This document shows, one piece after another, positions 7,071 to 14,242 of a stretch of DNA of 26,619 nucleotides; position 1 is the stretch's first letter; every line of letters begins with the position of its first letter. The position numbers and the translations under genes are program-made. This stretch comes from CAYFMP01 sp964344215. Lineage in GTDB: Bacteria > Pseudomonadota > Alphaproteobacteria > Rhodospirillales > Casp-alpha2. The DNA is taken from assembly GCA_964344215.1 (NCBI GenBank), contig CAYFMP010000056.1, forward strand, positions 1 through 26,619. Reading direction: 5' to 3'. The notes below the pieces were generated by a model. It was given only the letters and a program-made list of their open reading frames with translations. It had not been told where the DNA came from and searched no databases.

Positions 7071-8204
7071 CTACCGATCCGTCGGCGGCGAGGGTTGCGC
7101 CCAGGCGGCAACGGCCTGTTCGACCGTAACCTCCTCGAACGGCGGTCGGGCGGATGGCGCCTCGCCGTCGATCCAGACCGGCAGCCGCACGCCCCCCTCA
7201 CCGACCAGGCGCCGCGCCTCGACCTGCGGCCAGCCCGGGACCTCGGCGTAATCGAGGACCGGGTGGTAGCAGCAATCGACGTCGGCCAGCAGCCCGTCCC
7301 AATGGCGGCGCGGCCGGCCGCCGATCACCTCGGCGACCTCGGCGATCAGGCCGTGCTGCGGCATCGGCTCCATTTGCCGGGCAATCCAGTCGTCGCGTCC
7401 GACCGCTCGGCAAAAATTGGCCCAGAACACTTCCTCGATGGCACCCAACGAGATAAAGCCGCCGTCGGCGGCGGCATACACCTGATAGCAGGCGGCGCCG
7501 CCGTTCAAGAGGTCGGTGGCGCGGGCCGGAGCGTTGCCCTGGCCGTGCCCGGCCAGCCCGGCCTGCGTCAGCCCGTAGGCCTGCCAGGCCAGCACCGTAT
7601 CGGCCATGGCGACGTCGAGGATGGCGCCGCGGCCGCTCTGCTGGCGTCCGACCAAGGCGCCGAGGATGGCGGCGACGGCTTGCAGGGCGCCGCCGTAATC
7701 GGCGATCGGCGGGAACGCCATCAACGGCTTGTCGGTGGAACCGGTGGCGTCGAGTGCGCCGGTCATCGCCACGTAATTGACGTCGTGGCCGGCCCTGAGC
7801 CGCAACGGGCCGGTCTGGCCGTAGCCGGAAAGCCGGCACAGGACGAGGCCGGGATTGAGGTTGCGCAGCCGGTCGGGGGCGAACCCCAAACGTTCGAGGA
7901 CGCCGGGGCGGTAGGATTCGAGAAGCACGTCAGCGGACCCGACCAGTTCTTCGAACGCCCGCTTGCCGTCGTCCGATTTGAGGTCGAGAAAGACGCCGCG
8001 CTTGCCGGCGTTGACGACGCCGTGAAAGGGCGCCGGACCGCGCGCGTTGGTGACGGGATTGAGGTCGCGCATGGGGTCGCCCTGCGGCGGCTCGACCTTG
8101 AGCACGTCGGCGCCCAGGTCGGCCAGCATCTGGGCGGCGAACGGACCGGGCAGGAACTGCGAAAGGTCAAGGGCGCGGACGCCCTTGAGGAATTCGCCGG
8201 GCAT
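7071..8204 (-). CDS. CaiB/BaiF-family enzyme, probably an acyl-CoA racemase or CoA-transferase
   Basis: The 377-residue protein is a family III CoA-transferase/racemase. The N-terminus shows GVRALDLSQFLPGPFAAQMLADLGADVLKVE, the classical nucleotide-like CoA fold, and RGVFLDLKSDDGK follows. Residues aligned with the racemase (AMACR/MCR) catalytic set are present: H140-D141 in GHDVNY, D169 in IADYGGAL, and E257 in SLGAIEEVF. Spacing is close to that of Mycobacterium MCR (H126, D156, E241), which points to 2-methylacyl-CoA racemisation rather than CoA transfer; this is an inference from motif positions. It acts on CoA thioesters in the cytosol. The gene lies only 19 bases downstream of clpA on the same strand with no terminator between, so it is probably transcribed with clpS-clpA, an unexpected functional pairing. 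Confidence 0.9.
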   Translation of the reverse strand: MPGEFLKGVRALDLSQFLPGPFAAQMLADLGADVLKVEPPQGDPMRDLNPVTNARGPAPFHGVVNAGKRGVFLDLKSDDGKRAFEELVGSADVLLESYRPGVLERLGFAPDRLRNLNPGLVLCRLSGYGQTGPLRLRAGHDVNYVAMTGALDATGSTDKPLMAFPPIADYGGALQAVAAILGALVGRQQSGRGAILDVAMADTVLAWQAYGLTQAGLAGHGQGNAPARATDLLNGGAACYQVYAAADGGFISLGAIEEVFWANFCRAVGRDDWIARQMEPMPQHGLIAEVAEVIGGRPRRHWDGLLADVDCCYHPVLDYAEVPGWPQVEARRLVGEGGVRLPVWIDGEAPSARPPFEEVTVEQAVAAWAQPSPPTDR

Positions 8205-8223
8205 GTCTTGCAGGCCGGACCGG

Positions 8224-10536
8224 TTACTCGACCAGGGCCGGCACGCGGCCCTTGCCGCGCTTGGTCGGCAGCTTCGAGCCTTTCGGGTCGGGATAGTCGA
8301 AGGCGACCTTGCCCTTGACCATCTTGACGACGACGACGCCGCCCTTGGCCAGCTTGCCGAACAGCAGTTCCTCGGCCAACGGTTTCTTGATGTGCTCCTG
8401 GATGACGCGGGCCAGCGGCCGCGCCCCGAATTTCTCGTCGTAGCCCTTGCGGGCCAGCCATTCGCGCGCGCTGTCGGTCAGCTCGATGGTGACGTTGCGG
8501 TCCTCCAGTTGCAGTTCAAGCTCCATGACGAACTTGTCGACGACGCGGGCGACGATCTCGGGCGGCAGCGAATTGAACTGGATGATCGAATCGAGCCGGT
8601 TGCGGAATTCCGGCGTGAACATCTTCTCGATGGCTTCCAGGTCGTCGCCCATCCGTTGTTCGCGTTCGAACCCGATGGCCGGTTTGGCCAGATCGGCGGC
8701 GCCGGCGTTGGTCGTCATGATCAGCACCACGTTGCGGAAATCGACGCTCTTGCCGTTGTGGTCGGTGAGCTTGCCGTGGTCCATCACCTGCAACAGGATG
8801 TTGAACAGATCGGGGTGCGCCTTCTCGATCTCGTCGAGCAGAAGCACCGTGTGGGGTTGTTGATCGATGGCATCGGTCAGCAGGCCGCCCTGGTCGAAAC
8901 CGACGTAGCCGGGCGGCGCCCCGATCAGCCGCGAGACCGAGTGGCGCTCCATGTACTCCGACATATCGAAACGGACCAGTTCGACGCCGAGCACGTGGGC
9001 AAGCTGGCGGGCGACCTCGGTCTTTCCGACGCCGGTCGGGCCGGAGAACAGGTAGGCGCCGACCGGTTTCTCCGGTTCGCGTAGCCCGGCACGGGCCAGC
9101 TTGATGGCGCTGGACAGGGCGTCGATCGCCTTGTCCTGGCCGAACACGACCGTCTTGAGGTCGCGTTCCAGCGTCTTCAACGCCTTGCGGTCGTCGGATG
9201 AGACGCTCTTCGGCGGGATCCTCGCAATCTTGGCGACCACGTTCTCGATGTCCTTGACCGTCACCGTCTTGCGGCGCTTGTTCTCGGGCAGCAGCATTCT
9301 CGATGCGCCGACCTCGTCGATGACGTCGAGGGCCTTGTCGGGAAGCTTGCGGTCGTTGATGTAGCGGGCCGACAACGTCACCGCCGTGCGCAGCGCCTCC
9401 GAGGTATAGCGGACCTTGTGGTGTTCCTCGAAATAGGGTTTCAGGCCGCGCAGGATCTTGACCGTGTCCTCCTCGCTCGGCTCGTAGATGTCGATCTTCT
9501 GGAAGCGCCGGACCAGCGCCCGGTCCTTCTCGAAATAGCTGCGGTATTCCTTGTAGGTGGTCGACCCCATGCACCTCAGCGTGCCGCTCTGCAGGGCCGG
9601 TTTGAGGATGTTGGAGGCGTCCATGGAGCCGCCCGAGGTGGCGCCGGCGCCGATCACGGTGTGGATCTCGTCGATGAACAGAATGGCGTCGTCGGTTCTC
9701 TCCAACTCGGCCATGACGCTTTTCAGGCGTTCCTCGAAATCGCCGCGATAGCGCGTCCCGGCCAGCAGGGCGCCCATGTCGAGGGCGAAGATGGTGGCGT
9801 TTTCCAGAACCTCCGGCACGTCGCCCTCGACGATGCGTTTGGCCAGCCCCTCGGCGATGGCGGTCTTGCCGACGCCGGGGTCGCCGACATAGAGGGGGTT
9901 GTTCTTGTTGCGCCGGCACAGAATCTGGATGGTTCGCTCGACCTCGTCGATGCGGCCGATCAACGGATCGATGCGCCCCTGGGCGGCCTTGCGGTTGAGG
10001 TTCACGCAGTAGGCTTCCAACGCCTCGTCGTCCTTCGGCACGACCTTTTCGGCAGCGGCGTCGGCATCGGCGCCGTGCACCGGCCGGGGTCGGCTCTCGC
10101 CGGCCACCTTGGCGATGCCGTGGCTGATGTAATTGACGGCGTCGAGGCGCGACATGTCCTGCAATTGCAGGAAATAGACGGCGTGGGATTCGCGCTCCGA
10201 GAACAGCGCCACCAGAACGTTGGCGCCGGTCACTTCCTCGCGGCCCGACGACTGCACGTGAATGACGGCGCGCTGGACGACCCGTTGAAAACCGGCCGTC
10301 GGTTTGGGCTCGGCGCTGCGCGGACCGCCGATATCGGACAGATCGTTGTCGACGAAATCGGTCAGGTCTTCGACCAGGCGTCCGAGATCGACGCCGCAGG
10401 CCCGGAGCACGGCCAGTGAATCCTGGTCCTCGGTCAGCGACAGCAGCAGGTGTTCGAGCGTCGCGTATTCGTGATTACGCTTTGTGGCCAGCGCCAGGGC
10501 GCGATGCAGTGTCTGTTCCAGGTTGCGCGAAAGCAT
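8224..10536 (-). CDS. clpA: ATP-dependent Clp protease ATP-binding subunit ClpA
   Basis: ClpA is the AAA+ unfoldase that feeds substrates, including N-degron proteins delivered by ClpS, into ClpP. The start at 10536 gives 770 residues, the normal size, and is preceded by a strong GGAGAGGA ribosome site; the longer open frame runs into clpS and is not real. The Clp N-domain occupies residues 1-145. The first AAA+ module has Walker A GDPGVGKT (219-226) and Walker B ILFIDE (285-290). The second has GPTGVGKT (499-506) and LLLDE (565-569). The ClpP-docking loop is IGF (621-623), and the D2 small domain ends near the C-terminus. The gene starts 4 bases after the clpS stop, so the two are translationally close. 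All key motifs are intact. Confidence 0.98.
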   Translation of the reverse strand: MLSRNLEQTLHRALALATKRNHEYATLEHLLLSLTEDQDSLAVLRACGVDLGRLVEDLTDFVDNDLSDIGGPRSAEPKPTAGFQRVVQRAVIHVQSSGREEVTGANVLVALFSERESHAVYFLQLQDMSRLDAVNYISHGIAKVAGESRPRPVHGADADAAAEKVVPKDDEALEAYCVNLNRKAAQGRIDPLIGRIDEVERTIQILCRRNKNNPLYVGDPGVGKTAIAEGLAKRIVEGDVPEVLENATIFALDMGALLAGTRYRGDFEERLKSVMAELERTDDAILFIDEIHTVIGAGATSGGSMDASNILKPALQSGTLRCMGSTTYKEYRSYFEKDRALVRRFQKIDIYEPSEEDTVKILRGLKPYFEEHHKVRYTSEALRTAVTLSARYINDRKLPDKALDVIDEVGASRMLLPENKRRKTVTVKDIENVVAKIARIPPKSVSSDDRKALKTLERDLKTVVFGQDKAIDALSSAIKLARAGLREPEKPVGAYLFSGPTGVGKTEVARQLAHVLGVELVRFDMSEYMERHSVSRLIGAPPGYVGFDQGGLLTDAIDQQPHTVLLLDEIEKAHPDLFNILLQVMDHGKLTDHNGKSVDFRNVVLIMTTNAGAADLAKPAIGFEREQRMGDDLEAIEKMFTPEFRNRLDSIIQFNSLPPEIVARVVDKFVMELELQLEDRNVTIELTDSAREWLARKGYDEKFGARPLARVIQEHIKKPLAEELLFGKLAKGGVVVVKMVKGKVAFDYPDPKGSKLPTKRGKGRVPALVE

Positions 10537-10540
10537 GGGC

Positions 10541-10903
10541 TTAGTCCTCTCCGTCGCCATCCTTCTCGATGGTGCATTGTAGGGGATGTTGGTTCTGGCG
10601 GGCCAGGTCCATGACGAGTCCGACCTTGGTTTCGGCCACCTCGTAGGTAAACACGCCGCAAACGCCGACCCCGCGCTGATGTACGTGCAGCATGATCCGC
10701 GTCGCTTCCTCATGGGGTTTCGAGAAATAGCGCTCGAGCACGTGAACCACGAACTCCATCGGCGTGTAGTCGTCGTTCAGCATCAGCACCTTGTACATGG
10801 AAGGCTTGCGGGTCCGCACCCGCGACTTGACCGCAATCCCCGTCTCGGCGCTGTCGTCGTCGACGTCGATGGGCGTGTTGGGCGGTTTGTTCGGTTCGCT
10901 CAT
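10541..10903 (-). CDS. clpS: ATP-dependent Clp protease adaptor ClpS
   Basis: ClpS binds proteins with destabilising N-terminal residues and hands them to ClpA. The start at 10903 (MSEPNK) gives 120 residues; a longer open frame to 10996 begins with sequence unlike ClpS and crosses the predicted promoter, so it was rejected. The conserved core is visible: MYKVLMLNDDYTPMEFVVHVL (N-degron pocket, including the NDDYTPM signature), then MLHVHQRGVGVCGVFTYEVAETK, the ClpA-binding half. The N-terminal 30 residues are polar and variable, as usual for the flexible arm that enters ClpA. It forms an operon with clpA (4-base gap). Confidence 0.97.
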   Translation of the reverse strand: MSEPNKPPNTPIDVDDDSAETGIAVKSRVRTRKPSMYKVLMLNDDYTPMEFVVHVLERYFSKPHEEATRIMLHVHQRGVGVCGVFTYEVAETKVGLVMDLARQNQHPLQCTIEKDGDGED

Positions 10904-10954
10904 ATTCGGACCAGATGTTTCACGTCCCGGCCACGGCCGGAATCCCAATCCCTT

Positions 10955-10983
10955 ATAATATGGGATCGGGCCGCATTGGTGAA
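10955..10983 (-). promoter_or_regulatory. Predicted promoter for clpS-clpA
   Basis: Read on the minus strand, TTCACC (10978-10983) and TATTAT (10955-10960) are separated by 17 bases. The -10 lies about 50 bases upstream of the clpS start. The spacing and -10 quality fit a housekeeping promoter. I did not find an RpoH-like (heat-shock) element of the CTTG/CYTATNT type at usable spacing. Confidence 0.48.
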
Positions 10984-11060
10984 ACCCTCGGTACAAGGAA
11001 AGAATTCAAAAGGCGGGTATTTGGCGCCGGCAAACCGCCGCATTGGGGCCGAAATACAGA

Positions 11061-11092
11061 ACGCCCGGCGGTTGGAGGAAACCGCCGGGCGT
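11061..11092 (-). terminator. Intrinsic terminator of the phasin gene
   Basis: A perfect 13-bp stem (11061-11073 with 11080-11092) closes on a 6-base loop about 45 bases after the phasin stop. On the minus strand it is followed by TTCTGTATTTC, a moderately T-rich tail. It separates the phasin transcript from clpS. Confidence 0.75.
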
Positions 11093-11137
11093 CCGGTGTG
11101 CGCTGCCCTTGGGAACGGGCCGGGAGAAAACCCGATC

Positions 11138-11680
11138 CTAGGCTGCGAGGGGTTTGGTGTATTTCTCGACCGTCGCGTTGAACCGTTTGGTGATCGGCTT
11201 CGAGGCCTCTTCCACCACCTTGGCCGACATGTCGCTGATCTTGCGGCCCTGGTCGAACGCCTTGGTGTAGCTGGCCGCGGTTAGGTCGTTCTGAACGGCG
11301 ACCATGTCCTGCACCGACTTGCAGCCGAGAAGCTTCTTGGTGACGGCGGCATTCTCCTCGAGCGATTCCTGGGCGAGCCCGAACAGTTCCTTGTTGATGT
11401 CCTGAACGCCCTTCACGAGGATGGCGTTGGCCTTGAACATCGCGTCCATATTGTCCTTCCCGAAGGAAATGGCTTCCTCATAGGACTTGAACGCCTCGGC
11501 GCCGGCCTTGACGGCGGCCGTAACCTGTTCCTGGCTCATGGCGACGGCCTTCTCGACGCTCTTGGTGGCCGCCTCGGCGCCGGCCTTGACGACGGTCTCC
11601 ACCGTCTCCTTGCCGGCGGCGACGGCCGCTTCGACCGTTTCGTTGGCCTGCTTGGCCGCTGTTTTCTTCGATTCGCTCAT
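11138..11680 (-). CDS. Phasin family protein (polyhydroxyalkanoate granule-associated)
   Basis: The 180-residue protein is a Phasin_2-type granule protein that coats polyhydroxyalkanoate inclusions and controls their size and number. The N-terminal third (residues about 10-60) is an alanine/valine/glutamate-rich amphipathic helix with loose repeats (ETVEAAVAAGKETVETVVKA). The core follows with SYEEAISFGKDNMDAMFKAN and LFGLAQESLEENAAVTKKLLG, and the C-terminus has the usual KPITKRFNATVEKYTKPL. It has no signal peptide and few hydrophobic stretches, as expected for a cytosolic, surface-binding protein. The start at 11680 has a GGAG ribosome site. An upstream in-frame extension to 11827 overlaps promoter DNA and was rejected. 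The promoter carries two PhaR-like operators, supporting PHA-linked regulation. No PHA synthase is in the window. Confidence 0.94.
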   Translation of the reverse strand: MSESKKTAAKQANETVEAAVAAGKETVETVVKAGAEAATKSVEKAVAMSQEQVTAAVKAGAEAFKSYEEAISFGKDNMDAMFKANAILVKGVQDINKELFGLAQESLEENAAVTKKLLGCKSVQDMVAVQNDLTAASYTKAFDQGRKISDMSAKVVEEASKPITKRFNATVEKYTKPLAA

Positions 11681-11756
11681 TCTCTTGCTCCAATCATACC
11701 TTGAATTCGGTTGGTCCCTCGTTCCGGGGATGCCCGGACCGCGGCATATCCCGTTG

Positions 11757-11767
11757 CTGCACTGCAG
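11757..11767. promoter_or_regulatory. PhaR-type operator, site 1
   Basis: CTGCACTGCAG matches the CTGC-N3-4-GCAG pattern known for PhaR repressors of alphaproteobacterial PHA genes. It lies just downstream of the candidate phasin -10 boxes, near the expected transcription start, where a bound repressor would block initiation. Confidence 0.68.
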
Positions 11768-11774
11768 CGATAGG

Positions 11775-11806
11775 ATCATATTTAGCCTATCCCGAGCCAA
11801 AGTCAA
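11775..11806 (-). promoter_or_regulatory. Candidate phasin promoter
   Basis: On the minus strand a good -35, TTGACT (11801-11806), is followed by overlapping -10 candidates. These are TAAATA (11779-11784) at a 16-base spacing, and the better-matching TATGAT (11775-11780) at an overlong 20-base spacing. The region is flanked on both sides by PhaR-like palindromes. Confidence 0.48.
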
Positions 11807-11814
11807 CAAAAAAA

Positions 11815-11829
11815 TTGTGCACTGCACAA
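11815..11829. promoter_or_regulatory. PhaR-type operator, site 2
   Basis: The 15-base inverted repeat TTGTGCA-C-TGCACAA shares the core TGCACTGCA with site 1; the two cores are exactly 60 bases apart. It lies immediately upstream of the phasin -35 box. It departs from the strict CTGC/GCAG form by having GTGC/GCAC at the ends. Confidence 0.55.
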
Positions 11830-12101
11830 ATTTCTTCAGTAGCCTCGTATCTAATTGTTTTTATTAACGTTTTATTTTCTGATGGAAGCCATCCCCGCCG
11901 TATTTCTCGCAGATGCGTTATAGAGGTTGCGAAACGGCCGCCACCGCCCCGCCGGTCGCCGGATTTCGGGCGGTTAACGGAATTTTCATCACCCCGGGAC
12001 TAGAAGCGATTGATTCGACAACACTTTTTTGGAGACGGCGCCAGCATAGATCGTTAAGATCAGGGCGCTTTGGGATCAAGGTCTCTGGGGGAATTCATTC
12101 T
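11830..12101. other. Intergenic region upstream of the D,D-carboxypeptidase gene
   Basis: With the phasin promoter this makes a 421-base gap without a gene. The first 60 bases are AT-rich, unlike the rest of the window, and contain a short hairpin GATGG-AAG-CCATC. It must contain the carboxypeptidase promoter, but I found no convincing -35/-10 pair. An open frame runs through from 11913, but it encodes no recognisable sequence before the signal peptide. Confidence 0.5.
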
Positions 12102-13340
12102 GTGGATGACGCGGTCTTGAGAGGGGATGAGGATCGATCGAAGGTCCCGAGCGGCGACGTCCGGCCGTTTCGGCGGTGCTGCCGGGGTTTTGGTTTCACC
12201 GTCGCCCTGGCGCTGCTCTTCACCGGGACGTTCGGCACCGCGCCGGCAGCGGCCAAATACGCGTCGCTGGTGATGGACTTCGACTCGGGCCGAATCCTGC
12301 ACGCCACCAACGCCGACACCCGCAACTATCCAGCCTCGCTGACCAAGATGATGACCATGTACATGGTCTTCGACGCGCTCGAGACCGGCACCTGGAAGCT
12401 CAGAACGCGCCTCAAGGTGTCGCGCCGCGCCGCCCGCCAGCCGGCCTCGCGGCTCGGCCTGCGGGCCGGAAAATCGATCACCGTGCGCGACGCGGTGCTG
12501 GCGCTGGTCACCCGTTCGGCCAACGACGCGGCCACCGTCATCGCCGAGAACATGGCCGGCAGCGAGCGCGCTTTCGCCCTGCATATGACCGCCAAGGCGC
12601 GCAAGCTCGGCATGAACCGGACGACTTTCCGCAACGCTTCCGGCCTGCCGCACCGCGGCCAGATGAGCACGGCGCGCGACATGGCCCGTCTGGCCCGGGC
12701 GCTGATTCGCGATCACGCCAAGCACTACCATTTCTTCTCGACCCGGAAGTTTTCGTACGGCGGCCGCATCCACAGCAATCACAATGCTCTGCTGGCGACC
12801 TACAACGGCGCCGACGGCATCAAGACCGGTTATATCCAGGCGTCGGGCTACAATCTGGTGGCGTCCGCCAAGCGCGGCGGCAACCGTTTGATCGGCGTCG
12901 TTTTCGGCGGCGATTCCTCGAAGCAGCGCAACCGCCACATGATCCGGTTGCTGGACAAGGGGTTCCGGGCGGTTCGGGGCAAGGTCGTCGTCGCCAAATC
13001 GAACCAACCGGCCGCCAAGCCGGCCCCGTCGGGCGTCCGTACGGCGGCCAAACCGTCGCCTCGCCGGCAGTTGTGGGGCATACAGGTCGGCGCTTTCTCG
13101 CGGCCGGCCCAGGCCTACGAGGTCGCCCGCGCCGCCGTCGACCTGGCGCCGTCGTTGCTCCGCACCGGCAAGATCAAGGTCGTCCCTCTGCGCAAGAAGA
13201 GCGGCCGCGTTCTGCATCGGGCGCGCATCCACGGCATCACCAAGCGCCAAGCCTACTTGGCCTGCGGTTATCTGAAGAAGCGCAAGAGGCACTGCATGGA
13301 ACTGCGCATCGACAAGGGCGTCCGGGTCGCCGCCAGATAA
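12102..13340 (+). CDS. Exported D-alanyl-D-alanine carboxypeptidase with C-terminal SPOR domain
   Basis: This is a penicillin-binding peptidase S11 (DacA/PBP5-like) that trims the terminal D-alanine of peptidoglycan stem peptides in the periplasm. With the GTG start at 12102 it has 412 residues; a GGGGGA element lies about 10 bases upstream. TTG at 12117 is an alternative, and the open frame extends further without recognisable sequence. The signal segment is about residues 30-51, ending APAAA. The active-site triad is S79-L-T-K82, S139-A-N141 and K241-T-G243. A proline/alanine-rich linker (300-322) leads to a SPOR domain (about 323-400; WGIQVGAFSRPAQAYEVA), which binds denuded glycan strands and directs proteins to the division septum. 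S11 proteins with SPOR tails are common in alphaproteobacteria. The gene is divergent from the phasin gene. Confidence 0.92.
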   Translation: MDDAVLRGDEDRSKVPSGDVRPFRRCCRGFGFTVALALLFTGTFGTAPAAAKYASLVMDFDSGRILHATNADTRNYPASLTKMMTMYMVFDALETGTWKLRTRLKVSRRAARQPASRLGLRAGKSITVRDAVLALVTRSANDAATVIAENMAGSERAFALHMTAKARKLGMNRTTFRNASGLPHRGQMSTARDMARLARALIRDHAKHYHFFSTRKFSYGGRIHSNHNALLATYNGADGIKTGYIQASGYNLVASAKRGGNRLIGVVFGGDSSKQRNRHMIRLLDKGFRAVRGKVVVAKSNQPAAKPAPSGVRTAAKPSPRRQLWGIQVGAFSRPAQAYEVARAAVDLAPSLLRTGKIKVVPLRKKSGRVLHRARIHGITKRQAYLACGYLKKRKRHCMELRIDKGVRVAAR

Positions 13341-13363
13341 CCGGGAGCCGGCCGGAATCCGCT

Positions 13364-14101
13364 TTAGACGATCTCTCCGACCACCATTGCGCCCCGCGAC
13401 GCCATGAAATAGAGGCCTAGGTGGTGCGTCATGTCCTGCGGATGGGCCGCCGTCTCCGGCAGTCCGAGGTCGGCCGCCGTTTCTTTCGGCAGGTCGTAGG
13501 TGGCACAACCGGGCTCGTAGACGACGATGTTCTCGAGGTTCGGCATGAGGTCGTGATTGCGGGCCGACAACGCCGTCAGCACGAAGTCCATGACGCAGAT
13601 GTCGGTGCAGATGCCGACCACGACGATGGCGCCGAGGCGGTTGGCGTTGACCCACTCGACGACACCGTTGGCCCCGGTCTCGGGGTCGGTAGCGCCGACG
13701 AAACCGTTGATGCAATCCTTGCGGACCAGGGTGACGCCTTCGCGGCCCGGCATCCACTGCAGGGCCGGTACCAGATCCTCCTCGCCGGTTCCGATCTCGC
13801 AGTGCGGCGGATACGGCGGTTCGGGCTTGCCCGGCTCATGGGTGTCGAGGAAGGCCAGCACCGGCAAGGCGCTGCCGACGAAGCGCCGCGCCAAGCGGTC
13901 GGTCTCGGCGACCATACGGGTGACCTGGGCGTTGGCCGTTGGCGGCGCCAAGTTGCCGGCACCGACGGTGGCGAAGCCGTTGACCTCGTCGACGATGACG
14001 AGACCGCTTCTGGCGTCGGACAGGTCGAAAGCCCCCAGCTCAACCGGCATCTGTTGGCGGATTTCGTCGAGCAGGTCGTCGGTTTCTGTTGAAGCGTCCA
14101 T
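13364..14101 (-). CDS. Isochorismatase-family cysteine hydrolase, nicotinamidase-like
   Basis: The 245-residue protein has the catalytic layout of nicotinamidases: D38 in VIVDEVNGF, K128 in VRKDCINGF, and C169 in GICTDICVMD. The metal-site residues are D86 and H88 in FLDTHEP and H100 in YPPHC. Nicotinamidase converts nicotinamide to nicotinate for NAD salvage; the intact metal triad favours this over isochorismatase, though other amide substrates remain possible. The protein is somewhat longer than E. coli PncA and resembles the plant-type nicotinamidase group. No signal peptide is seen. A strong GGAAGGAAG ribosome site precedes the ATG at 14101. The gene converges with the carboxypeptidase gene, with 23 bases between stops, and starts 132 bases downstream of the sugar-nucleotide operon. 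Confidence 0.87.
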   Translation of the reverse strand: MDASTETDDLLDEIRQQMPVELGAFDLSDARSGLVIVDEVNGFATVGAGNLAPPTANAQVTRMVAETDRLARRFVGSALPVLAFLDTHEPGKPEPPYPPHCEIGTGEEDLVPALQWMPGREGVTLVRKDCINGFVGATDPETGANGVVEWVNANRLGAIVVVGICTDICVMDFVLTALSARNHDLMPNLENIVVYEPGCATYDLPKETAADLGLPETAAHPQDMTHHLGLYFMASRGAMVVGEIV

Positions 14102-14230
14102 GGTGTCTTCCTTCCGAGCAGGAAGCGCCAGTCTTGTCCGAACCGGTTGGTATTCGAGACCATATAAGAGTAGTCGAAATGCCGCCGGATTGCCATGACC
14201 GGCATCTGTTTTTCGAGCCGCGACTAGTGG

Positions 14231-14242
14231 GCCCTATAGGGC
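14231..14242. repeat. Perfect 12-base palindrome at the mutase stop codon
   Basis: GCCCTATAGGGC is self-complementary and contains the TAG stop (14234-14236, minus strand). It has no loop or T-run, so it is not an intrinsic terminator. It may be chance or a protein-binding site. Confidence 0.4.

Noticed and set aside
10955..11010. Heat-shock (RpoH) promoter for clpS-clpA
   Set aside because: A CTTG element exists upstream on the minus strand but no matching -10 lies at the right distance; a sigma70-like pair fits better.
13576..14205. A 209-codon minus-strand frame beginning upstream of the cysteine hydrolase
   Set aside because: It overlaps the hydrolase in another frame and has no recognisable sequence.
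14190..14220. Hairpin with T-run (ATGCCG...CGGCAT, then TTTTT) on the plus strand upstream of the hydrolase
   Set aside because: The loop is long, no plus-strand gene ends there, and on the minus strand the tail is not T-rich.
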